Source: Haloferax gibbonsii ATCC 33959 | GTDB lineage: Archaea > Halobacteriota > Halobacteria > Halobacteriales > Haloferacaceae | Direction: 5' to 3' | DNA: 64,000 nt | Assembly (NCBI RefSeq): GCF_000336775.1 | Contig: NZ_AOLJ01000019.1 | Span: forward strand, 40,565 to 104,564 | In this document: positions 21,060 through 30,012 of the stretch, in pieces | Position numbering within the stretch: the first letter of the stretch is position 1 | Layout of the letters: each line of letters opens with the position of its first letter | Position numbers and translations under genes: made by a program | The notes under the pieces: generated by a model | What the model was told of the DNA's origin: nothing | What the model saw: only the letters and a program-made list of their open reading frames with translations | The model's database searches: none

Positions 21060-21722
21060 ATGGCAGTAATCGTCGAGCTGACGATTGATTCAAGGGATTT
21101 CGACCTCGGGAGGGTCACCGCCGTGTCGAGCGGCGTCCACATCGAGCTAGAGCGCGTCGTTCCGACTGGCGGTGAGGTCATGCCGTTCTTCTGGGCGCAG
21201 GGGACCGACTTCGAGGCGTTCGAACACGCCGTCCGGCACGACCGACTCGTCGACGACCTGACCGCGGTTGCGCGCGTCGCCGACCGCGTGCTGTACAAGG
21301 TCAACTGGGGCGAGACCACGTCGAGCCTGACCCGCATTCTCACAGACAGCGAGGCGACGATTCTCGAAGCCCACGGCAACGACCCGTGGATGTTCCGCCT
21401 CCGGTTCAACGACCACGCGGCGCTCACCGACTTCCACAACCTCTGTCAGGAAGAGGACATCGAGTTCCACGTTGAGCGCATCTATACCCTCGCAGAGGGC
21501 GAGCCGGGCGTCTACAACTTCGACATCACAGACGGACAACAGGAGGCGCTCGTCACCGCCGTCTCGGAGGGCTACTTCGAAGTCCCCCGGCAGACCACGC
21601 TCAACGAGGTGGCGGACCAACTCGGAATCAGCCCGCAGGCCGCCTCCGAGCGCGTCCGCCGCGGGGCCGACACCGTCCTGCGGAAGGTGCTGTTGTCGCA
21701 GTCGGCGGCCGACCTCTCGTAG
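21060..21722 (+). CDS. Bat-type (bacterio-opsin activator-like) HTH regulator
   Basis: A 220-residue protein with an N-terminal ~150-residue sensor-like domain (VIVELTIDSRDFDLGR; SGVHIELERVVPTGG) and the C-terminal HTH_10 domain: LTDGQQEAL-type start seen as ITDGQQEALVTAVSEGYFE, then PRQTTLNEVADQLGISPQAA and SERVRRGADTVLRK. This layout is common among haloarchaeal Bat-like regulators. The ATG at 21060 was chosen because codons before it (ATA, AGA, ACA, CTA) are unlike the genome. The regulon is unknown. Confidence 0.88.
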   Translation: MAVIVELTIDSRDFDLGRVTAVSSGVHIELERVVPTGGEVMPFFWAQGTDFEAFEHAVRHDRLVDDLTAVARVADRVLYKVNWGETTSSLTRILTDSEATILEAHGNDPWMFRLRFNDHAALTDFHNLCQEEDIEFHVERIYTLAEGEPGVYNFDITDGQQEALVTAVSEGYFEVPRQTTLNEVADQLGISPQAASERVRRGADTVLRKVLLSQSAADLS

Positions 21723-21806
21723 CCGACCGCTCGCGCCGAGACGCGGTTCGCCCGCGACACGAACGGGGGAGCTATTGGTCCGCCGCGAGTACGCGACGGC
21801 GACGCG

Positions 21807-22529
21807 ATGGACAAAGCGACGCTCCGAACGACGGTGTGGGACGACCTCGAATCGTCGGGCGCGGCACGGTTTCCCTTCCCGCCGCACGGCCGCATCCCGA
21901 ACTTCGCCGACGCGAAAGCGGCCGCCGAGCGACTCGCGGCGACGCCCGAGTGGGCCGACGCCGACGCGGTGAAGGCCAACCCGGACGCCCCGCAACTCCC
22001 CGTCAGGCGACGGGCGCTCCGCGAGGGGAAAACCGTCTACATGGCCGTCCCGCGGCTCCGCGACGAGGAGTGCTTCTACGAACTCGACCCCGCGCGCATC
22101 GACGACGAACACCTCGACAGCGCGCCGACCGTCTCCCACGTCGAGACCTACGCCGACACGGTCGGCCCAGACGCCCTGCCGCCCGTCGACCTCGTCGTCT
22201 CGGGGTCGGTCGCCGTCTCCGAGGCGGGCGCGCGCATCGGGAAGGGAGAGGGGTTCAGCGACCTCGAATACGCGGTGTTGCGGGGTCTCGGGGCCGTCAC
22301 CGACGAGACGACCGTGGCGACGACGGTCCACGAGCGACAGGTCCGCGACGGCCTGCCGGAGCCGGACGCCCACGACGTGCCGATGGACCTCGTCGTCACT
22401 CCCGAACGGTTGGTCCGAACCGAGACCTCGCACCCGAGACCCACGGGCATCGACTGGGACGCGCTCCCCGACGAGCGCCTCGACGAGATGCCCGTCCTCC
22501 GGCGGTTGCGCGACGAGTCGTCGGAGTAG
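21807..22529 (+). CDS. 5-formyltetrahydrofolate cyclo-ligase family protein
   Basis: A 240-residue member of the 5-FCL/MTHFS family. Recognisable features are the N-terminal LRTTVWDDLESSGAARFPFP, KTVYMAVPRL, then the core RIGKGEGFSDLEYAVLRGLG and HDVPMDLVVTPER near the end. 5-FCL converts 5-formyl-THF to 5,10-methenyl-THF with ATP, feeding C1 metabolism. Archaeal members may act on a different pterin or nucleotide, so the substrate is not certain. The gene stands alone between the Bat-type regulator and a DUF389 membrane protein. Confidence 0.85.
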   Translation: MDKATLRTTVWDDLESSGAARFPFPPHGRIPNFADAKAAAERLAATPEWADADAVKANPDAPQLPVRRRALREGKTVYMAVPRLRDEECFYELDPARIDDEHLDSAPTVSHVETYADTVGPDALPPVDLVVSGSVAVSEAGARIGKGEGFSDLEYAVLRGLGAVTDETTVATTVHERQVRDGLPEPDAHDVPMDLVVTPERLVRTETSHPRPTGIDWDALPDERLDEMPVLRRLRDESSE

Positions 22530-22571
22530 CCGAGCCCCTGCTTATTTCACCGCCCGGGCCGACGTGAGGCC

Positions 22572-23876
22572 GTGCGACTCGTACAGGTGTTGGTGCCGAC
22601 CGGCAAGCGCGAGGCCGTCCTGCGGACGCTCGACGAGGAGGGCGTCGACTACGCCGTCTCCGAGGAGACGTCCGGGCGCGGCTTCGTCGCCGTCGTCACC
22701 TTCCCGGTCCCCAAGGAGGCCGTCGAACCGGTGTTAGCGCGACTCCGCGAGGCGGGCGTCGAGCGCGACGCCTACACCGTGGTCGTCGCCGCCGAGACGG
22801 TCGCGTCGAAGCGGTTCGACCAACTGCGCGAGCAGTACGAGGAAGACGACGAGAACGGCGACCGCATCGCCCGCGAGGAACTGGCCTCGAAGGCCGCCGA
22901 CCTCGCGCCGTCGGTTTCGACCTACGTGCTCATGACGGTCATCTCGGCGCTCGTCGCCACCGCGGGCCTGCTTCTCGACTCGCCGGCCGTGGTCGTCGGC
23001 TCGATGGTCATCGCCCCGCTCGTCGGCCCCGCGATGTCCGCGAGCGTCGGCACCGTCGTCGACGACGACGAGATGTTCGGCCGCGGGGTTCGCCTGCAGG
23101 CGCTCGGCGGCGTCCTCGCGGTCGGCGCGGCCGCCGTCTTCGCCTTCCTGCTCAAACAGACCGGGGCGGTCCCGCTGTCGTCCGCGGAGGTGCTTTCGAT
23201 TCCCGAGGTGGACGAGCGCCTCGCGCCCGACGTGCTGTCGCTCGTCATCGCGCTCGGCGCGGGAGCCGCCGGCGCGATTTCGCTCTCCTCCGGCGTCTCG
23301 ACCGCGCTCGTCGGCGTCATGATAGCCGCCGCGTTGGTCCCGCCGACCGCCGTCGTCGGCATCGGCATCGCGTGGGGCGCGCCCGAGGCCGTCGTCGGCT
23401 CGGCCATCCTCGTCCTCGTCAACATCCTCTCCGTCAACTTCGTCGCCATCGGCGTCCTCTGGCAGCAGGGCTACCGGCCGGAGCGCTGGATTCGCCGCGA
23501 CGAGGCCCGGCGAGCCGCCCTGTTCCGCATCGCCGTCATCGGGGTCGGACTGCTCGTCCTCTCGTCGTTCCTCGGCGCGGTTACCTACACGACCTACCGG
23601 AACGCCGACTTCCAAGGCGACGCGCGCGACGCCATCGAGGACGCACTCTCGGGAACCGACGCCCGACTACTGTCGATGGAACTGCAGTACGACAGCGGGC
23701 CGCTACAGGAGCCCGACGGCGTCGTCGTGACCGTCGGCTACGACCCGGCCTCCGACCCGCCGATGGTCGAACGCGAACTCACGAGGCGGGTGAACGCCGT
23801 CGCCCCCGAGCCGCTGTCGCCGTGGGCCACCGGCGAAATCGACGTCGAAGTGCGCTACGTCGCCGTCGTGGAGTAG
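22572..23876 (+). CDS. DUF389 / TIGR00341 family membrane protein
   Basis: A 434-residue protein with a GTG start. Residues ~1-115 are a soluble domain (RLVQVLVPTGKREAVLRTLD). Residues ~118-345 hold 6-7 transmembrane segments, including SPAVVVGSMVIAPLVGPAMS, the family hallmark, and SGVSTALVGVMIAAALVPPT. The last ~90 residues are again soluble. Family members are widespread, and a transport or regulatory role has been proposed but not shown. It begins 42 nt after the 5-FCL gene and may be co-transcribed. Confidence 0.9.
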   Translation: MRLVQVLVPTGKREAVLRTLDEEGVDYAVSEETSGRGFVAVVTFPVPKEAVEPVLARLREAGVERDAYTVVVAAETVASKRFDQLREQYEEDDENGDRIAREELASKAADLAPSVSTYVLMTVISALVATAGLLLDSPAVVVGSMVIAPLVGPAMSASVGTVVDDDEMFGRGVRLQALGGVLAVGAAAVFAFLLKQTGAVPLSSAEVLSIPEVDERLAPDVLSLVIALGAGAAGAISLSSGVSTALVGVMIAAALVPPTAVVGIGIAWGAPEAVVGSAILVLVNILSVNFVAIGVLWQQGYRPERWIRRDEARRAALFRIAVIGVGLLVLSSFLGAVTYTTYRNADFQGDARDAIEDALSGTDARLLSMELQYDSGPLQEPDGVVVTVGYDPASDPPMVERELTRRVNAVAPEPLSPWATGEIDVEVRYVAVVE

Positions 23877-23966
23877 GACGGCCGGCGTTCCGTCCCCCGT
23901 TTCGAAGGCTACAGTCGCTCTTTGTCTCTAGCGCGGCTTGAATAGCTGAACCGACGTACGGTGGGT

Positions 23967-24704
23967 ATGCAACGACGCACGATTGCTCCGATATTCCTCG
24001 TCGGCCTCGTCCTCCTCGCGGGCTGCCTCTCGGCACCCCTGCAGGCGACGACCGACGGCGGCGTAGACGCGACGAACGCGACGACCATCTCCGCGACCGG
24101 CACCGGCGAAGTGACCGCCGACGCCGACCTCGCCGTGGTCTCCATCGCCGTGACGACCACCGCCGACTCGGCGGACGACGCCCGCGGCACCGTCGCCGAC
24201 GACGTGGCCGCCGTCCGCGCCGCCCTCACCGACGCCGGTGTCGCCGAGGACGCCATCCAGACGACCGGCTTCAACATCTACCCCGAGTACGACTACAGCG
24301 GCCAGGAGCGCGACCTCCTCGGCTACCGCGCCACCCACACCCTCCGCGTCGAGGTCGCTCCCGACCGCGCCGGCGAAGTCATCGACCTCGCGGTCGGTGC
24401 CGGTGCCAGCGAAATCCGCGGCGTCGCCTTCACGCTGACCGACGAGAAGCGCGCCGAACTCCGCGAAGAGGCCCTGACCCGCGCCGTCGACTCGGCGAAG
24501 GCCGACGCCGACGCGGTCGCCAGCGCCTCCGACCTGACCGTCACGGGCGTCCACACCGCCACCGTCGGCGGCAGCGCCTCGCCCGGCCCGTACCCGGTCG
24601 CCTACGCCGAGGACGCCGCCCGCGCCTCGTCCGGTTCGACCGAGCTCTCGCCCGGCCCCGTGACCGTCTCGGCGACCGTCCAGATGGTCTACGAAGCCGA
24701 GTAA
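23967..24704 (+). CDS. SIMPL (DUF541) domain lipoprotein
   Basis: A 245-residue exported protein. The N-terminus MQRRTIAPIFLVGLVLLAGC has a lipobox (LLAGC), so it is probably lipid-anchored outside the membrane. The rest is the SIMPL/DUF541 fold (ISATGTGEVTADADLAVVSI; AIQTTGFNIYPEYDY; VTVSATVQMVYE). These proteins occur in bacterial and archaeal envelopes, with oxidative-stress or signalling roles suggested. ATG at 23967 starts the signal peptide. A hairpin follows the stop. Confidence 0.9.
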   Translation: MQRRTIAPIFLVGLVLLAGCLSAPLQATTDGGVDATNATTISATGTGEVTADADLAVVSIAVTTTADSADDARGTVADDVAAVRAALTDAGVAEDAIQTTGFNIYPEYDYSGQERDLLGYRATHTLRVEVAPDRAGEVIDLAVGAGASEIRGVAFTLTDEKRAELREEALTRAVDSAKADADAVASASDLTVTGVHTATVGGSASPGPYPVAYAEDAARASSGSTELSPGPVTVSATVQMVYEAE

Positions 24705-24723
24705 GCGACCCCACCCCGCTGAC

Positions 24724-24745
24724 CGAGACCGAACTCCCGGTCTCG
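24724..24745 (+). terminator. Hairpin after the SIMPL gene, possible terminator
   Basis: CGAGACCG, loop AACTCC, CGGTCTCG form a perfect 8-bp stem 20 nt after the stop codon. There is no strong T-tract, so termination activity is uncertain; archaeal terminators often rely on T-runs rather than stems. Confidence 0.35.
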
Positions 24746-24857
24746 ACCACCCCCCGCGTTCCCATTTCTCCGACAGCTACCTCGTAGCCACAGCTCTCGT
24801 CGAGAAGCAGGTGCTGCGGCAAGACAGAAGCGCCAGAACCGAAAAATCCCGAGTCGC

Positions 24858-25835
24858 TTACTCGTTGCGCGACGGCGGGATGTCGGGTTCGAACCCGATG
24901 GCCTCGACCGCGGCGTCGAGGACGGCCTCGACGTTCTCGCCCGTCTCGACGCTCATGTAGAGGTCGGCCTCCATGTCGGTCGAGCGGTCGCTCTTGTTAC
25001 AGACGGTGAGGACGGGGATGTCGCGCTCCTCGAAGCGCGCCTTCACGGCGTCGCGGAGTTCGAGCTGCGACTCGATGGGGTAGCCGCACGCCCCGCTGGC
25101 GTCGGCGACGAAGATGACGGCGTCCGCGAGGTGTTCGAGGGCGCTCACGGCCTGTCGCTCGATGTCGTTTCGCTCGTCTTCGGGGCGGTCGAGCAGCCCC
25201 GGCGTGTCGATAATCTGGTAGCGGATGCGGTCGCGGTCGAAGTGCCCGATTTGGACGCCCTTCGTCGTGAAGGGGTAGCGGGCGATTTCGTTCGACGCGC
25301 GGGTCACGTCGTTGACGAACGAGGACTTCCCGACGTTCGGGTAGCCGGCGACGACGATTGCCGGTTCGTCCGGGCGGATATCGGGGAGGTTCTTCAGGGC
25401 GTCGCGCGCCTCGCCGATGCGGAGCAGGTCGTCTTCGACCTCCTCGACGACGCTCGCCATGCGGGCGAACGCCTGCTTTCGGTGCTTGCGCGCGAGGTCG
25501 GCGTCGGTCTTGCGGAGCTTCGGCTGGTACTCGCGGGCGATGTTGTCGACCTGCCGGGAGGCCCACATCACTTCCGAGAGGCTCTTTCGGACCTCGTCCA
25601 CGTCGACGATGGCGTCGGCGAGCTCGTAGTAGAAGGGGTCGACCGTCCCGAAGTCGGGCCACTCGACGACGACGTTTTCGAGGTTGTCGGAAAGGATGTT
25701 CGACGCCGTCTGGAGCATCGACTGCTGAGCCTCCAACTTGTTCTGCTTCGCTCGCCCCGTGCGCGCGGCCCGCGAGAAGGCCTTGTCGATGAGTTCGTCC
25801 GACCGGGGCGTGGTCGGGAGAGACTCGAAAATCAT
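24858..25835 (-). CDS. NOG1 family GTPase
   Basis: A 325-residue protein with the NOG1 N-terminal helical domain (KAFSRAARTGRAKQNKLEAQ and later MWASRQVDNIAREY) and a G-domain from ~165: GYPNVGKSSFV, FTTKGVQIG, DTPGLLDRPEDERN, NKSDRS. NOG1 acts in assembly of the large ribosomal subunit. Length and motif order match archaeal members. It is convergent with the SIMPL gene. Confidence 0.95.
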   Translation of the reverse strand: MIFESLPTTPRSDELIDKAFSRAARTGRAKQNKLEAQQSMLQTASNILSDNLENVVVEWPDFGTVDPFYYELADAIVDVDEVRKSLSEVMWASRQVDNIAREYQPKLRKTDADLARKHRKQAFARMASVVEEVEDDLLRIGEARDALKNLPDIRPDEPAIVVAGYPNVGKSSFVNDVTRASNEIARYPFTTKGVQIGHFDRDRIRYQIIDTPGLLDRPEDERNDIERQAVSALEHLADAVIFVADASGACGYPIESQLELRDAVKARFEERDIPVLTVCNKSDRSTDMEADLYMSVETGENVEAVLDAAVEAIGFEPDIPPSRNE

Positions 25836-26047
25836 TGCAGTCCGCTACATGGCCGAGCCGTAAAAGCGCGTCCGTTTGGGGCTCGGCGCTTCGAGCGGTG
25901 GATTCGCCGTGCAGGTCTCACGCACGGTTCGACCGGAAGCGAGGGGGTCGCGGGCGACCGGCGCGCGGACGCGGACGTGAGCGAGTGGTCGAACATCCAC
26001 CCACGACCGCCACGAAGTTCTTGCCCGCCCGAGGTCTACATCGACCC

Positions 26048-26410
26048 ATGACTGACTGGAAAGCTGTCGCCGTCGGTTTCGTCGTCATCGTCGTCGTCGG
26101 CACCGGCGGGCTCGCGCTCCCGCTCATCGGCCAAATCGGGGCGGGGCTGCTCGGGGGCTTCGCGGCGGGCTACCTCGCGGGCGGCACGCTCGGCAACGGC
26201 GCGTGGAACGGCCTCGTCGCGGGCTCCATCTCGGGTATCGTCGTGACGCTCCTCGCGGCCCTGCTCGGGAGCCTCCTCGGACTCGCCGGCGGGCCGCTGG
26301 GCGGACTCCTCGGCGGCGTCGGCGTCCTCGTCGCGGGCGTCGTGCTGACGCTCATCTTCGCAATCGACAGCGCCATCGCCGGGGCCGTCGGCGCGTGGGT
26401 GAAAGGATAG
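26048..26410 (+). CDS. DUF5518 membrane protein
   Basis: A 120-residue, very hydrophobic protein: VAVGFVVIVVVGTGGLALPL followed by Gly/Ala/Leu-rich helices (GQIGAGLLGGFAAGYLAGG; GLLGGVGVLVAGVVLTLIF). The glycine-zipper-like pattern and four predicted helices match the DUF5518 family common in haloarchaea. No function is known. The ATG at 26048 gives the standard family start MTDWKAVAVGF. Confidence 0.85.
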   Translation: MTDWKAVAVGFVVIVVVGTGGLALPLIGQIGAGLLGGFAAGYLAGGTLGNGAWNGLVAGSISGIVVTLLAALLGSLLGLAGGPLGGLLGGVGVLVAGVVLTLIFAIDSAIAGAVGAWVKG

Positions 26411-26471
26411 TCAGACGAACGCGGCCGCGACTCGGACTCTCCCCGAACGCGATAGTCCCAAAAAACGGGGT

Positions 26472-26486
26472 TTAGCATGGTGCTAA
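26472..26486. promoter_or_regulatory. Perfect inverted repeat, possible operator
   Basis: TTAGCA-TGG-TGCTAA is a perfect 6-3-6 inverted repeat in an AT-rich spot 62 bp before the lipoprotein gene start at 26548. Its size and symmetry fit a dimeric HTH repressor site; the TTAG/CTAA arms recall DtxR-type operators, but the regulator is unknown. Confidence 0.4.
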
Positions 26487-26547
26487 GTCCGTTATCTCAC
26501 GTAAACGGTCGCGGGTCTCTAAGGGAGCGGGACCACACCCGACGGCC

Positions 26548-27324
26548 ATGGGTAAGGAGCCAACGCACACCCGTCGAAGAACCCTCCAATCGATTTGCGG
26601 CGTCGCCGTCGCCGGTCTCACCGGTCTCGCTGGCTGTAGCTCGTCCGGGGACTCTGACTCGACGACGCAAACGACCGACGCGCAGACGCAGACCGCGACC
26701 GAGACGCAGACCACGACGACCGCGACCGAGACGACCGCGAACGAGACGGCCGAACAGGCGGAGGAAACAACCGAAAGCGGGCTCGAAGCCGCCGACTTCG
26801 TCGAGAACCCCGAGGAGATACACCCGACGCTGGTCGAAGCGACGTCGGTCCCCTCGGACGAGGTGCTGCTCGGCTTTCGGCTCGAAGACTCGTCGCTCCC
26901 GTTTACGACCGAGGTGTACCGCGCGCCGGACGACGCCGAGGTGCAGGCGACGGAGACCTACGACACCCAAGACCTCTCGCAGGTCGACTTGCTCCCCGAG
27001 TCGCCGCAGGCGCTCGATACCGTCGACACCGACCGCGAGGACATCCACTACGGGACGACGACCGTCGGAGAACCGCTGAAAGTCACGCTCGTCGCGCGCC
27101 ACGACACCGACACCTTCGACTGGAGCGCGTGGTCTCGAACCGGCTATCCGTACGACGGCCACGACGAGGAGGACCCCGCGCTCGAAGTCGACTGTTACTG
27201 CGGCGGGATGAACTACACCGCGCCGAGCGGCGGGACGTGGGCGCGAGTGATTCAGGTGACGCCGACCGAGCGCGTCGACACCGGGACGACCGTCGCGCTC
27301 AACTGGACGTCGAGCCGACTCTGA
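26548..27324 (+). CDS. Tat-exported lipoprotein, unknown
   Basis: A 258-residue protein. The N-terminus has RRRTLQSICGVAVAGLTG followed by the lipobox LAGC, indicating Tat export and lipid anchoring. Residues ~35-75 are a Thr/Glu/Gln-rich linker, likely O-glycosylated or disordered. The remaining ~170 residues form an unrecognised acidic domain with a pair of cysteines (CYCGG), which might bind a metal. It lies alone between the DUF5518 gene and tsr3. An upstream inverted repeat suggests regulated expression. Confidence 0.8.
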   Translation: MGKEPTHTRRRTLQSICGVAVAGLTGLAGCSSSGDSDSTTQTTDAQTQTATETQTTTTATETTANETAEQAEETTESGLEAADFVENPEEIHPTLVEATSVPSDEVLLGFRLEDSSLPFTTEVYRAPDDAEVQATETYDTQDLSQVDLLPESPQALDTVDTDREDIHYGTTTVGEPLKVTLVARHDTDTFDWSAWSRTGYPYDGHDEEDPALEVDCYCGGMNYTAPSGGTWARVIQVTPTERVDTGTTVALNWTSSRL

Positions 27325-27363
27325 AGGCGTAATCGACGCGGTTCGCCGCTCCGCGGGCGCGGT

Positions 27364-27861
27364 CTACTCGCCGCGTTCGAGGTACTCCCGCTGAATCTCC
27401 ACGACTTCGGTCGAGTCTGCACACTCCGAGTACCGGCGGAGCGGCTCCTCGTTGAGTTCGAGGAACGTGTGGCCCCAGTTGAACTTCGAGAGGATACCCT
27501 CGGCCCGCTTCTTCTCGCCGAAGATGACGAGGGCGGCGGCTATCGCCTCGACCGTCGTCAGCTGCATCGGGCGGCCGAAGTTCACGGGGTTGGCGGCGAC
27601 GAGATAGGGGAGCGCGCGGTGCTCGCCGGGGAGCGAGAACATGGCCTCGCCGGCCGACTCCCACGAGCAGTCGAGCGCGACGAGCGCGCCGGTGTCCGCG
27701 TCGGCGGGCGACAGCGCCCTGTCGGCGTGGGGGTTGAGCACGACGCCGTAGGGAGTCTCTCGGTCGGAGCCGTGGAGGGCGGCCATGTCGAAGCGTTCGA
27801 GCTTCTTCGCCGTGCACTTCTTCGGGTCGTCGTCGCCCTCGTATCGAACGTGCAGGTCCAC
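27364..27861 (-). CDS. tsr3: Tsr3-type 16S rRNA aminocarboxypropyltransferase (DUF367)
   Basis: A 165-residue enzyme of the DUF367/Tsr3 family, which transfers the aminocarboxypropyl group of SAM to a pseudouridine in small-subunit rRNA. Signatures include [54 protein letters not shown] and [11 protein letters not shown]. Length matches archaeal members. It is divergent from the NTF2-like gene; both start within a ~110-bp promoter region. Confidence 0.93.
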   Translation of the reverse strand: MDLHVRYEGDDDPKKCTAKKLERFDMAALHGSDRETPYGVVLNPHADRALSPADADTGALVALDCSWESAGEAMFSLPGEHRALPYLVAANPVNFGRPMQLTTVEAIAAALVIFGEKKRAEGILSKFNWGHTFLELNEEPLRRYSECADSTEVVEIQREYLERGE

Positions 27862-27973
27862 AGCCGCGATACGCGACTGGCCGAGAAAAGCGTCCCGAAC
27901 GCGGCGGCGCGCGCGAGGAGTCGGACGGCAGGGCCGGCGTCGGATACTTCCGGTCGGCCGACGAAGAGAGGGC

Positions 27974-28327
27974 GTGCATCCCGACGCGACGTATCTGGCC
28001 CGGCAGTACTACACGGCGCTCGACCACCACGGATACGACATGCTTCGGAACATCCTCGAACCGGAGTTCGTCCAGCACCGCGGCGACATGACGCTCTCGG
28101 GGCGCGAGGAGTTCGTCTCGTTCATGCGGGACGACAGGCCGCAGAAGGACACGCGACACGTCATCGAGCGCTACATCCAGTCGAAGTCCGACGACGAAAT
28201 CGTCGTCCGCGGCCACCTCGAAGACCGCGACGGCGACGAACTGTTCGTCTTTCTCGACCGGTTCCGTGCCCACGACGGGAAGCTCTCGGAGCTGAAGACG
28301 TTCGTCAAGTCGTCGACGGCGAACTGA
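27974..28327 (+). CDS. NTF2/SnoaL-like protein
   Basis: A 117-residue protein from a GTG at 27974 ([20 protein letters not shown]). It shows the small cone-shaped alpha/beta fold pattern: [39 protein letters not shown], then [20 protein letters not shown]. This matches NTF2-like/SnoaL proteins, which have no single reaction. A shorter ATG start at 28040 would remove the first helix and is less likely. Convergent with serS. Confidence 0.75.
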   Translation: MHPDATYLARQYYTALDHHGYDMLRNILEPEFVQHRGDMTLSGREEFVSFMRDDRPQKDTRHVIERYIQSKSDDEIVVRGHLEDRDGDELFVFLDRFRAHDGKLSELKTFVKSSTAN

Positions 28328-28397
28328 CGGGGCGAGTCTCGGGAGAAAGGAGAACGGAGAGAGTGAGAGAGAAACGCCCGGGCGCGGTTCGTCCCGG

Positions 28398-29780
28398 TCA
28401 GTCCTTCTTACCCGCACCGACGGCGGCCTCGCCGACGGGCTCGTGGCCCTCGATGACCTCGCGGCCGCCCATGTAGGGCTGGAGCGGTTCGGGCACGTCG
28501 ACCGTGCCGTCCTCGTTTTGGTAGTATTCGAGCAGCGCGACCATGACGCGGCCGACGGCCGTGCCCGACGCGTTGAGCGTGTGGAGGTACTCCGCCGACT
28601 CGTGGCGCTCGGGGCGGTAGCGGAGGCCGGCGCGGCGCGCCTGGAAGTCCTCGAAGTTCGAGGCCGACGAGACCTCGAGCCAGCGGCCGCCCTGTTCGGG
28701 GGCGTCGTCCGACTCCGTGCCGGGAGCCCACACTTCGAGGTCGTAGGTCTTCGCCGACGCGAAGGTGAGGTCGCCGGTGCAAAGCGAGAGGACGCGGTAC
28801 GGCAGCCCGAGGCGGTCGAGCACTTCGGCGGCCTCGTCGACGAGGGCTTCGAGCCGGTCGTACGACTCCTCGGGCTCGACGAAGTTGACGAGTTCGACCT
28901 TGTTGAACTGGTGGACGCGGACGATACCGCGGGTCTCGGTGCCGTGTTCGCCCGCCTCGCGGCGGAAGTTCGGCGTGTACGCCTGGTGCTTCAGCGGGAG
29001 GTCGTCCTTCAGGAGAATCTCGTCGCGGTACATGTTCGTGACCGGGACCTCCGCGGTGGGACAGAGCCACAGGTCGTCGTCCTCGTAGTTCTCGGTCTCC
29101 GAGCCGCCGATGCGGTAGGCGTCCTCGGCGAACTTCGGGAGCTGACCGGTGCCCTCCATCGAGGTGGTCTTGACCGGAATCGGCGGGAAGAGGTCGACGT
29201 ACTCCTGTTCGCGGTGCACGTCGAGCATGAACTGCACGAGCGCGTGTTCGAGCATCGCGCCCTCGCCTTTCAGGAAGTAGAAGCCCGAGCCGGTGGTCTT
29301 GGCCGCGCGACCCTCGTCGATGATGTCGAGTTCCTCGCCGAGGTCGTAGTGGGGCGTCACCTCGTCGGGAAGCTCGCGGAGGTCGTCGAAGCCGACGCGG
29401 CGGACCTCCTCGTTGTCGGCCTCGTCGGCCCCGACGGGAACCGACTCGTGGGGGAGGTTGGGCAGTTCCATGAGCGCCTCGTCGAGTTCCGCTTCGAGTT
29501 CGTCGGCGCGGGCTTCGAGCTCCTGTAGCTCCGTCTTGAGTTCGCCCGAGCGGTCGATGGCCTCCTGTGCTTCCTCGTCTTTCCCTTCTTGCTTCAACTG
29601 GCCGATTTTCTGGCTGACCTCGTTGCGCTCGTGGCGGAGGTCGTCGCCCTCGGCCTTCAGCGAGCGCCACTCGTCGTACACGTCGAGGACGCGGTCGATG
29701 TCCACGCCCTCCATGTTACGGGCGGCGAGCGCGTCGCGAACTCGCTCCGGTTCGTCGCGGAGCAGTTGCCTGTCAATCAT
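28398..29780 (-). CDS. serS: Seryl-tRNA synthetase
   Basis: A 460-residue class II synthetase charging tRNA-Ser. The N-terminal arm (~30-105) is a long antiparallel coiled coil (LRHERNEVSQKIGQLKQEGK; ELEARADELEAELDEALM). Motif 2 is NFRREAGEHGTETRG, and motif 3 lies around TLNASGTAVGRVMVALLEYY. The sequence is of the common bacterial-type SerRS rather than the methanogenic form. The ATG at 29780 (MIDRQLLRDEPERV) is the family start. Confidence 0.97.
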   Translation of the reverse strand: MIDRQLLRDEPERVRDALAARNMEGVDIDRVLDVYDEWRSLKAEGDDLRHERNEVSQKIGQLKQEGKDEEAQEAIDRSGELKTELQELEARADELEAELDEALMELPNLPHESVPVGADEADNEEVRRVGFDDLRELPDEVTPHYDLGEELDIIDEGRAAKTTGSGFYFLKGEGAMLEHALVQFMLDVHREQEYVDLFPPIPVKTTSMEGTGQLPKFAEDAYRIGGSETENYEDDDLWLCPTAEVPVTNMYRDEILLKDDLPLKHQAYTPNFRREAGEHGTETRGIVRVHQFNKVELVNFVEPEESYDRLEALVDEAAEVLDRLGLPYRVLSLCTGDLTFASAKTYDLEVWAPGTESDDAPEQGGRWLEVSSASNFEDFQARRAGLRYRPERHESAEYLHTLNASGTAVGRVMVALLEYYQNEDGTVDVPEPLQPYMGGREVIEGHEPVGEAAVGAGKKD

Positions 29781-29856
29781 TGGGCTGTGGTTTCCGGGCG
29801 GGCGGGAAAATCGTATCGCATCGCCGAGGGACGGGGGGGGCAAATCAACGGCGGAC

Positions 29857-29895
29857 GAGCGCGACGAACCCGCATCTGGGGAGCGCGACGAACCC
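29857..29895. repeat. Two 15-bp direct repeats upstream of serS
   Basis: gagcgcgacgaaccc occurs at 29857-29871 and again at 29881-29895, in the region between the divergent serS and MBL genes. Could be a small tandem duplication or a binding site pair. Confidence 0.4.
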
Positions 29896-30012
29896 ACGTG
29901 AAGGCGGCCGCAGCTCCCGGATTCGAGCGTGGAGACCGCTTTGCGGTCGCCCGTAATCAACGCGGGGGGCGGGCGACCGAACGCTTTTCTTCCCCGGAGA
30001 CGGCCGTCAACT

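Noticed and set aside
28398..29670. Long alternative leftward frames across serS
   Set aside because: Out of frame with the clear SerRS protein; Arg-rich.
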